A DNA stretch of 64,000 bases from Halostreptopolyspora alba (GTDB lineage Bacteria > Actinomycetota > Actinomycetes > Streptosporangiales > Streptosporangiaceae). Position numbers and translations under genes: made by a program. The notes beneath the pieces were generated by a model that was not told the origin of the DNA, searched no databases, and saw only the letters and a program-made list of their open reading frames with translations. Location of the stretch: the NCBI GenBank assembly GCA_003725585.1, contig RJMB01000016.1, positions 1 to 64,000 of the forward strand. The letters run 5' to 3'. The first letter of the stretch is position 1. Each line of letters starts with the position of its first letter. Shown here one piece after another: positions 43,984 through 52,313 of this stretch.

Positions 43984-45756
43984 ATGTCCGGATTCACCTC
44001 GCGTCCCGAGCTCCGCGGCGACTTCGGCATGGTCTCCTCGACACACTGGCTGGCCAGCGCAGCGGGGATGTCGGTGCTGGAGCGCGGCGGCAACGCCTTC
44101 GACGCCGCCGTCGCGACCGGTTTCACCCTCCAGGTCGTCGAACCACACATGAACGGGCCCGGCGGTGAGGTCCCGGCCGTGTTCCAGCCCGCCGGCGGTA
44201 CCCCCACGGTGCTGTGCGGCCAGGGGCCCGCTCCCGCGGCCGCGGTACCCGACGCCTTCGACGGTCTCCACCGGATTCCGGGCAGCGGCGTACTTCCCGC
44301 CACGGTGCCCGGCGCGTTCGACGCCTGGCTGCTCCTGCTGCGCGACCACGGGACACTGCCGCTACGCGACGTACTCGACCACGCCATTGGCCACGCGCGC
44401 CGCGGCGTCGCCATGATCGGCCCCGTCGCGGACAAGATCGCCGAGATCGCGAAGGTCTTCACTCGGTTCTGGCCCAGCTCGGCCGCTCTGTACCTCAGCC
44501 GTGGCCTGCCCACCGCCGGCAGCCGACATCCCAACCCCGCGCTGGCCGCCTGCTACCAGCGGATCGTCGAGGAGTCGGAGCGGAGCGCCCGTACCCGCGA
44601 GGCCCGGATCGACGCCGCCCGCGCCATCTGGCGGGAGGGGTTCGTCGCCGAAGAGATCCTCACCTCTCTCGACGGCCCCGTACCCGACTCGACCGGCACC
44701 CCCCACCACGCCCTGCTCACCGGGGATGACCTCGCCACCTGGAGCGCGAGCTACGAAACCCCCACGAGTCTGGACTACGCCGGCCACACCGTGCACAAGA
44801 CGGGCCCGTGGGGACAGGGCCCGGTGTTCCTGCAACAGCTCAGGCTCGCCGAATCCCTCGGGGTCGCCGAACTCGACACGCTCTCGCCGGAGTTCGTGCA
44901 CACCGTCACCGAAGCCGCCAAGCTCGCCTTCGCCGACCGGGAGGCGTGGTATGGCGACCCCAACTTCGTCGATGTTCCGCTGGCCGAGCTGACCAGCCGG
45001 GGCTACGCCGAGCAGCGGGCCGCCCTGGTGGATGACACCGCGTCAGCGGAACTGCGCCCCGGCTCTCCCAACGGCCACACCCCTTTCGTCCCCGACCCCC
45101 GGATCGCGGACGCGGCCGTGGCCGGCCGCACCAGCGAGGGAGTCGAGATCGTCCCAAGTGGCGAACAGCGCGGCGACACCTGCCACCTCGACGTCGTCGA
45201 CGCCGCCGGCAACATGGTCTCCGCCACCCCCAGCGGGGGGTGGCTCCACGGTTCCCCGGTGATCGGGAACCTCGGGTTCCCGCTGGGGACCCGCGGGCAG
45301 ATGTTCTGGCTCGACCCCCGTTCGCCCAGCGTTATCGCACCGGGCAAACGCCCGCGAACCACCCTCTCCCCCACCCTGGTCACCAGAGCCGGCCAAGGGG
45401 TACTCGCCCTCGGCACCCCGGGCGGTGACCAGCAGGACCAGTGGACGTTCAACTTCTTCCTGCGCGTGATGCACACGGGAATGAACCTGCAGGAGGCCAT
45501 CGACTCCCCAATGTTCCACGGCAACTCCTTTCCCAGCTCGTTCTATCCCCGGGAGATGGCCCCGGCGGAGCTGGTGGCCGAATCCAGGTTCGGCGAGCGC
45601 GCCGTGGCCGAACTGGAACGTCGTGGCCACCGCGTCAGCGTCTCCGACGCGTGGTCCCTCGGCCGGCTGGCCGCGGTCGCCCGCGACCCCGGCACCGGCG
45701 AACTGTGTGCCGGCGCCGACCCTCGCGCCGGCCAGGGGTACGCCGCGGGGCGATAA
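43984..45756 (+). CDS. gamma-glutamyltransferase-family protein
   Basis: A 590-residue Ntn-hydrolase precursor. Large-subunit features: GMVSSTHWLASAAGMSVLERGGNAFDAAVATGF and NGPGGE. The likely autocatalytic nucleophile is T399 in the GDTCHLDVVDAAGNMVSATPSGGW block that opens the small subunit, with later RPRTTLSPTLVTR and GTPGGDQQDQW. Lack of a signal peptide suggests a cytoplasmic enzyme of the YwrD or cephalosporin-acylase-like branch. GGAAGG lies upstream of the ATG at 43984. It is divergent from the homogentisate operon and followed by an IclR regulator, so it may be co-regulated in amino-acid or gamma-glutamyl compound use. Confidence 0.85.
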   Translation: MSGFTSRPELRGDFGMVSSTHWLASAAGMSVLERGGNAFDAAVATGFTLQVVEPHMNGPGGEVPAVFQPAGGTPTVLCGQGPAPAAAVPDAFDGLHRIPGSGVLPATVPGAFDAWLLLLRDHGTLPLRDVLDHAIGHARRGVAMIGPVADKIAEIAKVFTRFWPSSAALYLSRGLPTAGSRHPNPALAACYQRIVEESERSARTREARIDAARAIWREGFVAEEILTSLDGPVPDSTGTPHHALLTGDDLATWSASYETPTSLDYAGHTVHKTGPWGQGPVFLQQLRLAESLGVAELDTLSPEFVHTVTEAAKLAFADREAWYGDPNFVDVPLAELTSRGYAEQRAALVDDTASAELRPGSPNGHTPFVPDPRIADAAVAGRTSEGVEIVPSGEQRGDTCHLDVVDAAGNMVSATPSGGWLHGSPVIGNLGFPLGTRGQMFWLDPRSPSVIAPGKRPRTTLSPTLVTRAGQGVLALGTPGGDQQDQWTFNFFLRVMHTGMNLQEAIDSPMFHGNSFPSSFYPREMAPAELVAESRFGERAVAELERRGHRVSVSDAWSLGRLAAVARDPGTGELCAGADPRAGQGYAAGR

Positions 45757-45897
45757 CGCACCGGGAGAAACCGGGCCGGCCCCGGACACGAACGGGATAC
45801 CTCGCGCGGCGTGCGATTATTGATCAGGGTGCTCGTTTGTTGTCGCAGCGAGAGCCTTGGCCGTGTCCGAGGTCGACGACCCGCGAGGAGCAACGGA

Positions 45898-46620
45898 ATG
45901 GCCCAGAGCCCCAACCTGGCGACCCACGACAGTGGACGGGGAGACCCCTCCGGAACACGCTCCCAGACGCTGGACCGCGGCCTCCGCGCGCTTGAGGTGT
46001 TGCGTGAGAACGCGGCTCCCATGAGCATCGCCGAGCTCGCGCGCTCGCTGGAGGTGCACCGCTCCATCGCCTACCGGATCCTGCGGACCCTGGAAGACCA
46101 CCGGATGGTCTCACGCACCCGCGACGGCCACTATGAGCTCGGGCTCGGCCTGCCGGTACTGGCCCGTGGTGTGTCGCACGGCCTGCAGTCGGCGGCGTTG
46201 CCGGTGCTGTCGTCGCTCGCCGACGAGAAGCGGATGACCGCGTTTCTCGTGGTCCCCAGCGGGGAGGAGGCCATCACCCTGACCACGGTGGAGCCACGGC
46301 ACTCGGTCGCGCACCTGGCGTACGCCCCCGGGGTGCGGCATCCACTCGACCGTGGCGCGCCGGGCAGGGCCCTCCGCGCCGCTCTTCCACCTCGCGAGGG
46401 TGAGCCGTCGGAGGTAGCCGAGGTGCGAGCGCGCGGTTGGGCGCACTCCCGCAGCGAGGTGTTGCCGGGCCTGTCGTCGGTGGCCGCTCCAGTGACCTCG
46501 GACACAGTAGTCGCCTCGGTCGCGGTGGTGTACCTGGACACAACGGTCGAGATCGACGAGCGCACCCTCGGTGAGCGTGTTCACTCCGCGGCCAGCGAGA
46601 TCATGGCGGAGTTGCCGTAG
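45898..46620 (+). CDS. IclR-family transcriptional regulator
   Basis: A 240-residue regulator with an N-terminal winged helix (TLDRGLRALEVLRENAAPMSIAELARSLEVHRSIAYRILRTLED) and a C-terminal effector domain with LAYAPGVRHPLDRGAPGRALRA and the closing SVAVVYLDTTVEIDERTLGERV. Length is normal. GAGGAG sits 7 bases before the ATG. It follows the gamma-glutamyltransferase gene and is near the homogentisate operon. Proteobacterial HmgR, which controls homogentisate genes, is also an IclR protein, so it is a good candidate for control of this locus (inference). Confidence 0.85.
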   Translation: MAQSPNLATHDSGRGDPSGTRSQTLDRGLRALEVLRENAAPMSIAELARSLEVHRSIAYRILRTLEDHRMVSRTRDGHYELGLGLPVLARGVSHGLQSAALPVLSSLADEKRMTAFLVVPSGEEAITLTTVEPRHSVAHLAYAPGVRHPLDRGAPGRALRAALPPREGEPSEVAEVRARGWAHSRSEVLPGLSSVAAPVTSDTVVASVAVVYLDTTVEIDERTLGERVHSAASEIMAELP

Positions 46621-47257
46621 ACTACGTGCTGTCGTGCTGTCGCGGTGGTGGCACCGGATCTGGTCACGCCCTTGCCAAATCGGCGACGCACTGCTTACCT
46701 GGATCCGAACGGTGGCAGTTTTCCACAACCGAAAACGACGTTCCATAATCACCAAGAGGCCATAAGCAGGGCGACCTCCACTGACTCCCCCTCCCTCAGT
46801 GAGCGCCCTGTGCCCCTCCTGGCCAGAGGCCACCCTCCCCTCCCGGGTGGCCACGTGTTCCAGGAGCGAAAGGGGTCGTGACTTACCGGCGCGGTGTGTC
46901 ACGGCCCCTTTTGTCATGTTCGGGACGCTCGCCAGGTCACCCCCTCGCCCGGCCCCAAAGCCGGCGAGGGAAAACGTTGGTGGTCAGACGACGGTCGCGC
47001 AGAGCACGCGGGGCGCGCCTTCGGCCCCGGCACCGGGGAGCGGAGGCGCCTCGACGTCGGAGGAGGCGCGTCTCCGCGCGTCGACTACGACGAGCTGCCC
47101 GAGGGGCCGGCCGGCGGCTCCTTCGGTCCGGACGACAGCGACCACACGGTCACCGCCGAGGAGACCGGCAACGAGCGGGACATGGTCGGGCAGCCCGACC
47201 GGGGAACAGCGGCGGTGGCCCTGACCGCGTCCGAGTCGCCCGCCCGGGTCGGGCCCG
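46621..47257. other. 637-bp gap with inverted repeat, terminator and possible short gene
   Basis: It begins with sequence of no clear function, including an inverted repeat GTTTTC-N7-GAAAAC at 46718-46736. A terminator hairpin lies at 46869-46912. From about 46920 to 47255 one plus-strand frame (in phase with 46894) has very high third-position GC and encodes acidic sequence such as VDYDELPEGPAGGSFGPDD. It runs into the end of the convergent NlpC/P60 gene. Confidence 0.4.
46869..46912 (+). terminator. intrinsic terminator downstream of the IclR gene
   Basis: AAAGGGGTCGTGAC (46869-46882) pairs with GTCACGGCCCCTTT (46898-46911) across a 15-base loop, one G-U pair, and ends with TTTT. It is about 250 bp after the IclR stop, so either the message has a long tail or it ends another small RNA from the gap. 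Confidence 0.7.
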
Positions 47258-47316
47258 TCAATCGGACGTGTGTACCCGAACCACACCGGCCATGTTCGTC
47301 GTTCGGACATCGGTGA
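46894..47316 (+). CDS. possible short hypothetical ORF or gene remnant
   Basis: A 140-codon plus-strand frame. Its start is inside the terminator hairpin and has no ribosome binding site, but codons from about 46930 to 47255 have nearly all G/C third positions, unlike the other frames. The product is acidic and Gly-rich with no motif I recognise. Its last about 60 bases overlap the end of the convergent NlpC/P60 gene. Could be a remnant or chance. Confidence 0.25.
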   Translation: MCHGPFCHVRDARQVTPSPGPKAGEGKRWWSDDGRAEHAGRAFGPGTGERRRLDVGGGASPRVDYDELPEGPAGGSFGPDDSDHTVTAEETGNERDMVGQPDRGTAAVALTASESPARVGPVNRTCVPEPHRPCSSFGHR

Positions 47317-48454
47317 CGTGGACGTTCATCCCGCTACGCGGTGCCTCGAGCATCATTCCGTCGCCAAGGTAGATGGCCACGTGCGAGATGTAGTCGGGCG
47401 CGGTCGGATCGTTGCGCCAGAAGATCAGGTCGCCCCGCTCGGCGTCGGCGTAGTCGACGTGTGTCCCGGCCCACCACTGGTCGTGGGTAACACGCGGCAC
47501 CGAAACCCCGGTCTGCGCGAACGCCCACTGCACCAGCCCCGAACAGTCGAACCCCGACTGTGGTGTCTCGCCGCCCCAGACATAGGGCACGCCGATCTGC
47601 GACTCGGCCGCGGAGATCATGTCCTCGACGGTGGACTCACCCACAGGGGCACCACCGGGCTCCGAGGGGGCCGCTTCGGGGTCCTCCGCGAGCAACTGCA
47701 GTGACACGTCCTCGCCCAGGGTGTCGGTGAGCTCATCCCGGAGTTCGGCCAGGTCGGTGTCGGGGGCGGAGACGACCAAAGCGTTACCTTCGGGAAAGCC
47801 CAGATCGGCGGTGACCTCTCGGGAGGTCACGGCGTCGATTCCGGAGATCCCGGAGGTCGCGTGCGCCCACACCTCGCGAGTGAGTGTACCGTTGCCCCCG
47901 GCGATCTCGACGTCGTCGCCGACCTCCAGGTCGCGCTGACTGCCCGCGTCCTCGGAGAGCGCGATCCGGCCCTCGGCGATCCCCCGCCAGATGCCGTCGG
48001 ACTCGGCGGAGGGCTCGGGAGCGTAGTTGCGGAACCCCGACGGGTCGACCCCGAGCATCTTGGTGGACTCGCCGTCGACCTGGACCTCGGCGGCGTCGAC
48101 CACCTCGGCCGACTCCACCCCCGCGAGCCCGCGAACAGCCTCGACGGTCGACTTCGGAACCGTTTCCGGCAGCACCGCGAAGTACTCGCGCGAACGTGGC
48201 TCGCCCGCCGGCTCGACCTCGGCGTCGCGGCCGAGATCGGCCGTGTCGCCGACGGGCGGGGAGGAGGGATCCTCGTGGCGATCCTCCGAGGACCGCGATG
48301 AGGGTTGGCCTCCCGCTCCGGGGACACGGATGTCCGGCGGCGGCCGGTCCTGCACGTTGGGTTCGGGATCGGCCCAGGCAGGGGCGCCGAAAGCGGTGAA
48401 CGCGACGGCGAACGCGACTGTGGATCCGGCGCACGATCTGACCCTGCGACTCAC
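47258..48454 (-). CDS. secreted NlpC/P60 cell-wall peptidase with an FtsX/MacB-like middle domain
   Basis: A 398-residue exported protein. Order: signal peptide (VSRRVRSCAGSTVAFAVAF then TAFGAPAWA-DP), a Pro/Asp/Glu-rich stretch, a middle domain (about 85-265) resembling the periplasmic core domain of MacB/FtsX-type proteins (YFAVLPETVPKSTVEAVRGL, LEVGDDVEIAGGNGTLTREV, FPEGNALVVSAPDTDLAELR), and a C-terminal NlpC/P60 domain with GVPYVWGGETPQSGFDCSGLV (C304) and SHVAIYLGDGMM. It should cleave peptidoglycan stem peptides. GTG at 48454 is favoured because GGCGAGG lies 7 bases upstream and the signal peptide follows; ATG at 48520 would add 22 residues. Confidence 0.85.
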   Translation of the reverse strand: MSRRVRSCAGSTVAFAVAFTAFGAPAWADPEPNVQDRPPPDIRVPGAGGQPSSRSSEDRHEDPSSPPVGDTADLGRDAEVEPAGEPRSREYFAVLPETVPKSTVEAVRGLAGVESAEVVDAAEVQVDGESTKMLGVDPSGFRNYAPEPSAESDGIWRGIAEGRIALSEDAGSQRDLEVGDDVEIAGGNGTLTREVWAHATSGISGIDAVTSREVTADLGFPEGNALVVSAPDTDLAELRDELTDTLGEDVSLQLLAEDPEAAPSEPGGAPVGESTVEDMISAAESQIGVPYVWGGETPQSGFDCSGLVQWAFAQTGVSVPRVTHDQWWAGTHVDYADAERGDLIFWRNDPTAPDYISHVAIYLGDGMMLEAPRSGMNVHVTDVRTTNMAGVVRVHTSD

Positions 48455-48567
48455 CAACGAACCTCGCCTTCCCGCTTCCGCGAACCGCCGCACACAAGCA
48501 TTGTCGGTGACGTTGCCCATTTCAAGCGACGAGAGGGTGAATGGCGGCCATAATCGGCCAGTCGATC

Positions 48568-50313
48568 TCAGGCGTCGGCGTAACAGGCGACGACCGAGAC
48601 ATCAAGCGGAAACCGGACCGGCGTGTCACCGAACATCAACCGCCGCGCGTCCTCCGCCGCTTGGTGCAGCTGCCTCACGGCACTCTCGGCGGCGGGGACA
48701 GGGACGTGCAGCACCAGCTCGTCGTGTTGGAACAGCACCAGCTGCGGCACGCCGTAGCCCGTGTCGAGCTCGGTGAGCCTGCGCCGGGCCGCCGCCATCA
48801 GCACCAGGGCCCACTCCGCGGCGGTGGCCTGGATGACGAAGTTCCGGGTGAACCTCCCCCGACCGCGGGCCGCGCGAGCACTGTCCTCCTCCGGGACGCC
48901 CGGGTTCTCCTCCGACGTGGTGTCGGCGCCGGCGTGAGTGTGGTCGTCATCGGCGTCAGCGAACACGATGGCGTGCCCCGTGCGCGCGGGCGGCGGGCAG
49001 GTGCGGCCGAGCCACGAGCGCACCAGCCGTCCCTCCTCTCCCGCGCGCGCGGCCGCGTCGACATACTCCATGGCCTTCGGGTACATCCGGCGCAACACTC
49101 TCAGCAGCGAGGCGGCGTCACCCTTCGTCTGGCCGTACATCGCGGCCAGCATGGCGATCTTGGCGCGTTCCCGGTCGTCGCCGAAGGACTCCGCCAGGGT
49201 CGTGTACAGGTCCGTGCTGCCCGCGGCAGCGGCCAGCGCGTCGTCACCCGCCACCGCGGCGAGGATGCGGGGTTCGAGTTGCCCGGCGTCGGCGCAGACG
49301 AGGGTCCAGTCGGGGTCGGCGCACACCGCCCGGCGCAGGGGTTTGGGAATCTGCAGTGCGCCACCGCCACGCGTGGCCCACCGACCAGAGACGACCCCGC
49401 CGACGACATAGTCGGGGCGGAACCGGCCATTCCGTACCCAGTTGTCCAGCCACGCCCAGCCGTGGGCGGCGTGTAGTCGGGAAAGCTCCTTGTAGCGCAG
49501 CAGCAACGGGACCACGGGGTGGTCGACCTGACGCAGCACCCACGAGCGGGTCGAGGGGAGGGGATGGCCGGCGGCCGCGAACGCCCTCATCAGCTGGCCC
49601 GGTGAATCGGGGTTGACGGTTCGGCCGAACAGGTCGGAGATCCGTGTGGCGAGACCGGCCAGTACCGGTGGCCGGTCTCCGGTGGTGGGGCGCTCCCCGA
49701 GGTACTCGGTCAGCACCGCGTGGTGGATGTCGGCGCGCCAGGGGACACCGTCGTGGGCCATCTCCGCCGCGGCCAACGCGCCAGCCGACTCGACCGCGGC
49801 GAGCAGCGAGAAGCGGTCCGGACGGGGTAACCGGGCGATCCGGTACCGCTGGTCCTCGTACACCTCGAGCAGCGCTTCCAGGCGGTCCACGCCCGTGGGC
49901 AGGGTGCTGCGGTCGGGTTCGAACAGCACCGGGTGGGGTGAAGCCCCCTCAAACCCCGGGTGGCCGATGTCGGGGGGCGCTTCACGGCCGTGCAGCCGTG
50001 CCCAGGCCGCGCCGAGCGAGCTCGGCTCGCCGAACCGGCCGTGGTAGCCGAGCAGCAACGACTCCACGAGGCCGGTGTCGTGGCAGCGAGCCACACGCAG
50101 CGCGTGGTGGTCGATCAGCGCGGGATACAGCTCGTCGGTGGCGGCCCAGATCCAGCGGGGTTGGGTCTCGGGGTAACCCTCCAGGTCGGCGATGGCTCCC
50201 GCCAGGTCACTGACCCGCCACAGGCTCCCACCTCCCAGCTCGGACGTCGTTCCCCCGTCGACCTCCCATAGCCGGCCCCCACCCTCGCCATCGGCGACCA
50301 CCGCTATGCGCAT
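48568..50313 (-). CDS. PolA-like bifunctional 3'-5' exonuclease/DNA polymerase (second family A polymerase)
   Basis: A 581-residue family A polymerase relative without a 5' nuclease. The N-half (residues 1-~200) is a degenerate exonuclease fold. The polymerase half has motif A as CADAGQLEPRILAAVAGD, motif B RAKIAMLAAMYGQTKGDA and motif C HDELVLHVP (H530). In motif A the usual DYSQIELR is changed to DAGQLEPR, a pattern I associate with the actinobacterial PolA-like group rather than PolI itself. It may work in repair or lagging-strand gap filling; its function has not been settled. The ATG at 50313 has GGGAAG upstream. It lies 62 bp downstream of the dehydrogenase gene on the same strand, which may allow co-transcription. 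Confidence 0.87.
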   Translation of the reverse strand: MRIAVVADGEGGGRLWEVDGGTTSELGGGSLWRVSDLAGAIADLEGYPETQPRWIWAATDELYPALIDHHALRVARCHDTGLVESLLLGYHGRFGEPSSLGAAWARLHGREAPPDIGHPGFEGASPHPVLFEPDRSTLPTGVDRLEALLEVYEDQRYRIARLPRPDRFSLLAAVESAGALAAAEMAHDGVPWRADIHHAVLTEYLGERPTTGDRPPVLAGLATRISDLFGRTVNPDSPGQLMRAFAAAGHPLPSTRSWVLRQVDHPVVPLLLRYKELSRLHAAHGWAWLDNWVRNGRFRPDYVVGGVVSGRWATRGGGALQIPKPLRRAVCADPDWTLVCADAGQLEPRILAAVAGDDALAAAAGSTDLYTTLAESFGDDRERAKIAMLAAMYGQTKGDAASLLRVLRRMYPKAMEYVDAAARAGEEGRLVRSWLGRTCPPPARTGHAIVFADADDDHTHAGADTTSEENPGVPEEDSARAARGRGRFTRNFVIQATAAEWALVLMAAARRRLTELDTGYGVPQLVLFQHDELVLHVPVPAAESAVRQLHQAAEDARRLMFGDTPVRFPLDVSVVACYADA

Positions 50314-50375
50314 GTCACCAGTCTTCCCGAGGCCCCGTCTTCGCACCCCTCCCCCGGCACGCCCGGTCGTGCCCG

Positions 50376-51272
50376 TCAACGCACGACGTTGCGCAACGGG
50401 GTTCCTTCGGCCCAGCGCCGCAGCTGAGCGTCGACGAACGCGCGGGCGCGGGGGTAGAACGTCTGCGAACCTCCCGCGACGTGTGGGGTGATGTACACGC
50501 CCGGCGCGTCCCACAACGGGTGGTCCGAGGGCAGCGGCTCGGGGTCGGTGACGTCGAGCGCCGCGCGCACCCGCCCCTTCTCGGCCAACAGCGCCGAGGT
50601 GTCGAGCAACGGACCGCGGCCGACGTTGACGACGAGCGCGCCGTCGGCGAGCAGCGCCAGCTCCTCAGCCCCGATCAGCCCCTCGGTCTCCGACGTGTGC
50701 GGGGCGACGAGCACCACGATGTCGCAGTCCGGCAACAGCCCGCGCAGCTCACCGATCCCGTGGACGCCGCTTTCGGGGCGTGCCCGCCGTGCCACCCGCA
50801 CGACCTCGGTCTCGAAGGGGAGCAGCCGCTCCTCGATGGCCGCGCCGATACTGCCGTAGCCCACGACAAGCACCCGTGTGCCAGCCAGCGAACGTGTGTA
50901 ATACGGGTCCCAGCTGTGCGCGCGCTGGTCCAGTGCCCATCGTGGGATGTCACGTTGCGCGGCGAGCATGAGCCCCACAGCGTGTTCGGCGGTGCTCGCG
51001 TCGTGCAACCCGCGCCCATTGCACAGGGTCGCTCCGGCGGGCAGCACGTCCAGTACCCGCTCGTAGCCGGCGGTCAGCACCTGCACGACGCTCACCTGGG
51101 GCATTCGCTCGATCAGATCGACGCGCTGGTTCCTCCCGTAGGGAACGACGAAGAACCCGACATCGGAGAGGTCTCCCGGCGGGTCCCCCTCTCCGTCGTA
51201 GACGCTGACACGCATCCCGTGCGGCGCGTTGTCGCGGTTCTGCCGCCACGGCACCAGCACCCGGTCCGCCAT
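50376..51272 (-). CDS. D-isomer 2-hydroxyacid dehydrogenase
   Basis: A 298-residue NAD(P)H-dependent oxidoreductase. The Rossmann motif VLVVGYGSIGAAIEERL (GxGxxG), then CDIVVLVAPHTSETEGLIG, NVGRGPLLDTSALLAE (catalytic Arg of the NxGRG segment), ALDVTDPEPLPSDHPLWD and ITPHVAGGS (His) are present. Lacks the ACT or other regulatory domains of PGDH. The ATG at 51272 is preferred; a start at 51302 would add 10 residues. The substrate (hydroxypyruvate, glyoxylate or other 2-oxoacid) cannot be told. It precedes the PolA-like gene on the same strand by 62 bp. Confidence 0.88.
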   Translation of the reverse strand: MADRVLVPWRQNRDNAPHGMRVSVYDGEGDPPGDLSDVGFFVVPYGRNQRVDLIERMPQVSVVQVLTAGYERVLDVLPAGATLCNGRGLHDASTAEHAVGLMLAAQRDIPRWALDQRAHSWDPYYTRSLAGTRVLVVGYGSIGAAIEERLLPFETEVVRVARRARPESGVHGIGELRGLLPDCDIVVLVAPHTSETEGLIGAEELALLADGALVVNVGRGPLLDTSALLAEKGRVRAALDVTDPEPLPSDHPLWDAPGVYITPHVAGGSQTFYPRARAFVDAQLRRWAEGTPLRNVVR

Positions 51273-51426
51273 ACTCCGTTCGTCCCCCTCGTACGAGCGC
51301 ATACTTCCACGTCGCGCCTCGCCCGACCCGGGCGAAGGCGGCCACGGCCGAATGTACCGCCGCCCCGACGTGTGCGCTGTGGTACGCGGGTCGACCGGGG
51401 CTCGCCGGGAGGAGACACTGGCCCAC

Positions 51427-52251
51427 TCAACCGCGCGTTCCGCGCGCCAGCTCGTAGCAGGCGATCGCGCTGGCCGCGGTGACGTTCAGCGAGTCCACGT
51501 CGCGACCGCTCATGGGGATGCGCACGGTATGGTCAGCCTGGTCAAGCCAGCGTGCCGACAACCCGTCACCCTCGGATCCGAGCAGCAGCGCGACGCGGCG
51601 GGGACTCACCTCCGTCAGCACGTGGTCCAGCGGGGCCGCTTCGGCACCGGGGGTCAGGGCGAGCGACGTGAACCCGCGCTCACGCAACAGGCCCAGCCCC
51701 GCCCGCCAGTCGGCCAGCCGGCTGTAGGGCTGGGTGAACACCGATCCCATGGACACCTTGATGGAACGCCGGTACAGCGGGTCAGCGCAACGGGGCGCGA
51801 GCAGGATCGCGTCGATCCCGAGCCCGGCGGCGCTGCGGAATATCGCGCCGACGTTGGTGTGGTCGACGATGTCCTCCAACACCACCACCGTGCGCGCCAC
51901 CTCGAGGACGTCCTCGGGCACGGGCAGGGGTGCCCGGTGGAACGCCGCCAACGCGCCGCGGTGTAGGTCGAAGCCGACCAGTGCCCGGGCGACGTCCTCT
52001 CCGACGATGTAGACGGGGACGTCATCGGGCCCCGAGGCAACGACGTCGGCGAGCGCGTCCCGGCGGCGTTCGGTGAGCAGCAGCGAGCGTGGGGCGAACC
52101 CGGCTCGCAGTGCCCGCCGGATCACCTTCTCGCCCTCGGCCATGAACAGCCCGTGTTTGGCTTCCAGGCTCTTGCGCAGGTTGACGTCGCGCAGCCGAAC
52201 GTAGTCGGCCAGGCGATCATCGGAGGAATCTCTGACCTCGACGATGTTCAT
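51427..52251 (-). CDS. TrmH/SpoU-family RNA 2'-O-methyltransferase
   Basis: A 274-residue SPOUT methyltransferase. N-terminal substrate-binding part (KHGLFMAEGEKVIRRALRAG) is followed by motif 1 VLEDIVDHTNVGAIFRSAAG, motif 2 ALLLGSEGDGLS and motif 3 IPMSGRDVDSLNVTAASAIACYELAR, which form the trefoil knot for S-adenosylmethionine. It probably methylates rRNA or tRNA ribose; the target is unknown. The ATG at 52251 is used; a TTG at 52260 is in frame but less likely. Some relatives confer thiostrepton resistance, but the Tsr/Nsh specific region is not evident. Confidence 0.9.
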   Translation of the reverse strand: MNIVEVRDSSDDRLADYVRLRDVNLRKSLEAKHGLFMAEGEKVIRRALRAGFAPRSLLLTERRRDALADVVASGPDDVPVYIVGEDVARALVGFDLHRGALAAFHRAPLPVPEDVLEVARTVVVLEDIVDHTNVGAIFRSAAGLGIDAILLAPRCADPLYRRSIKVSMGSVFTQPYSRLADWRAGLGLLRERGFTSLALTPGAEAAPLDHVLTEVSPRRVALLLGSEGDGLSARWLDQADHTVRIPMSGRDVDSLNVTAASAIACYELARGTRG

Positions 52252-52313
52252 GGGGCTCAAGCTATCGGGCGCGCCCGACAGCCGGGCGTGACGGCAGGGC
52301 GCGGCCGAAGCCC

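Noticed and set aside
51427..52251. Thiostrepton-resistance methyltransferase
   Set aside because: SpoU motifs are general; no neighbouring thiopeptide genes and no Tsr-specific features.
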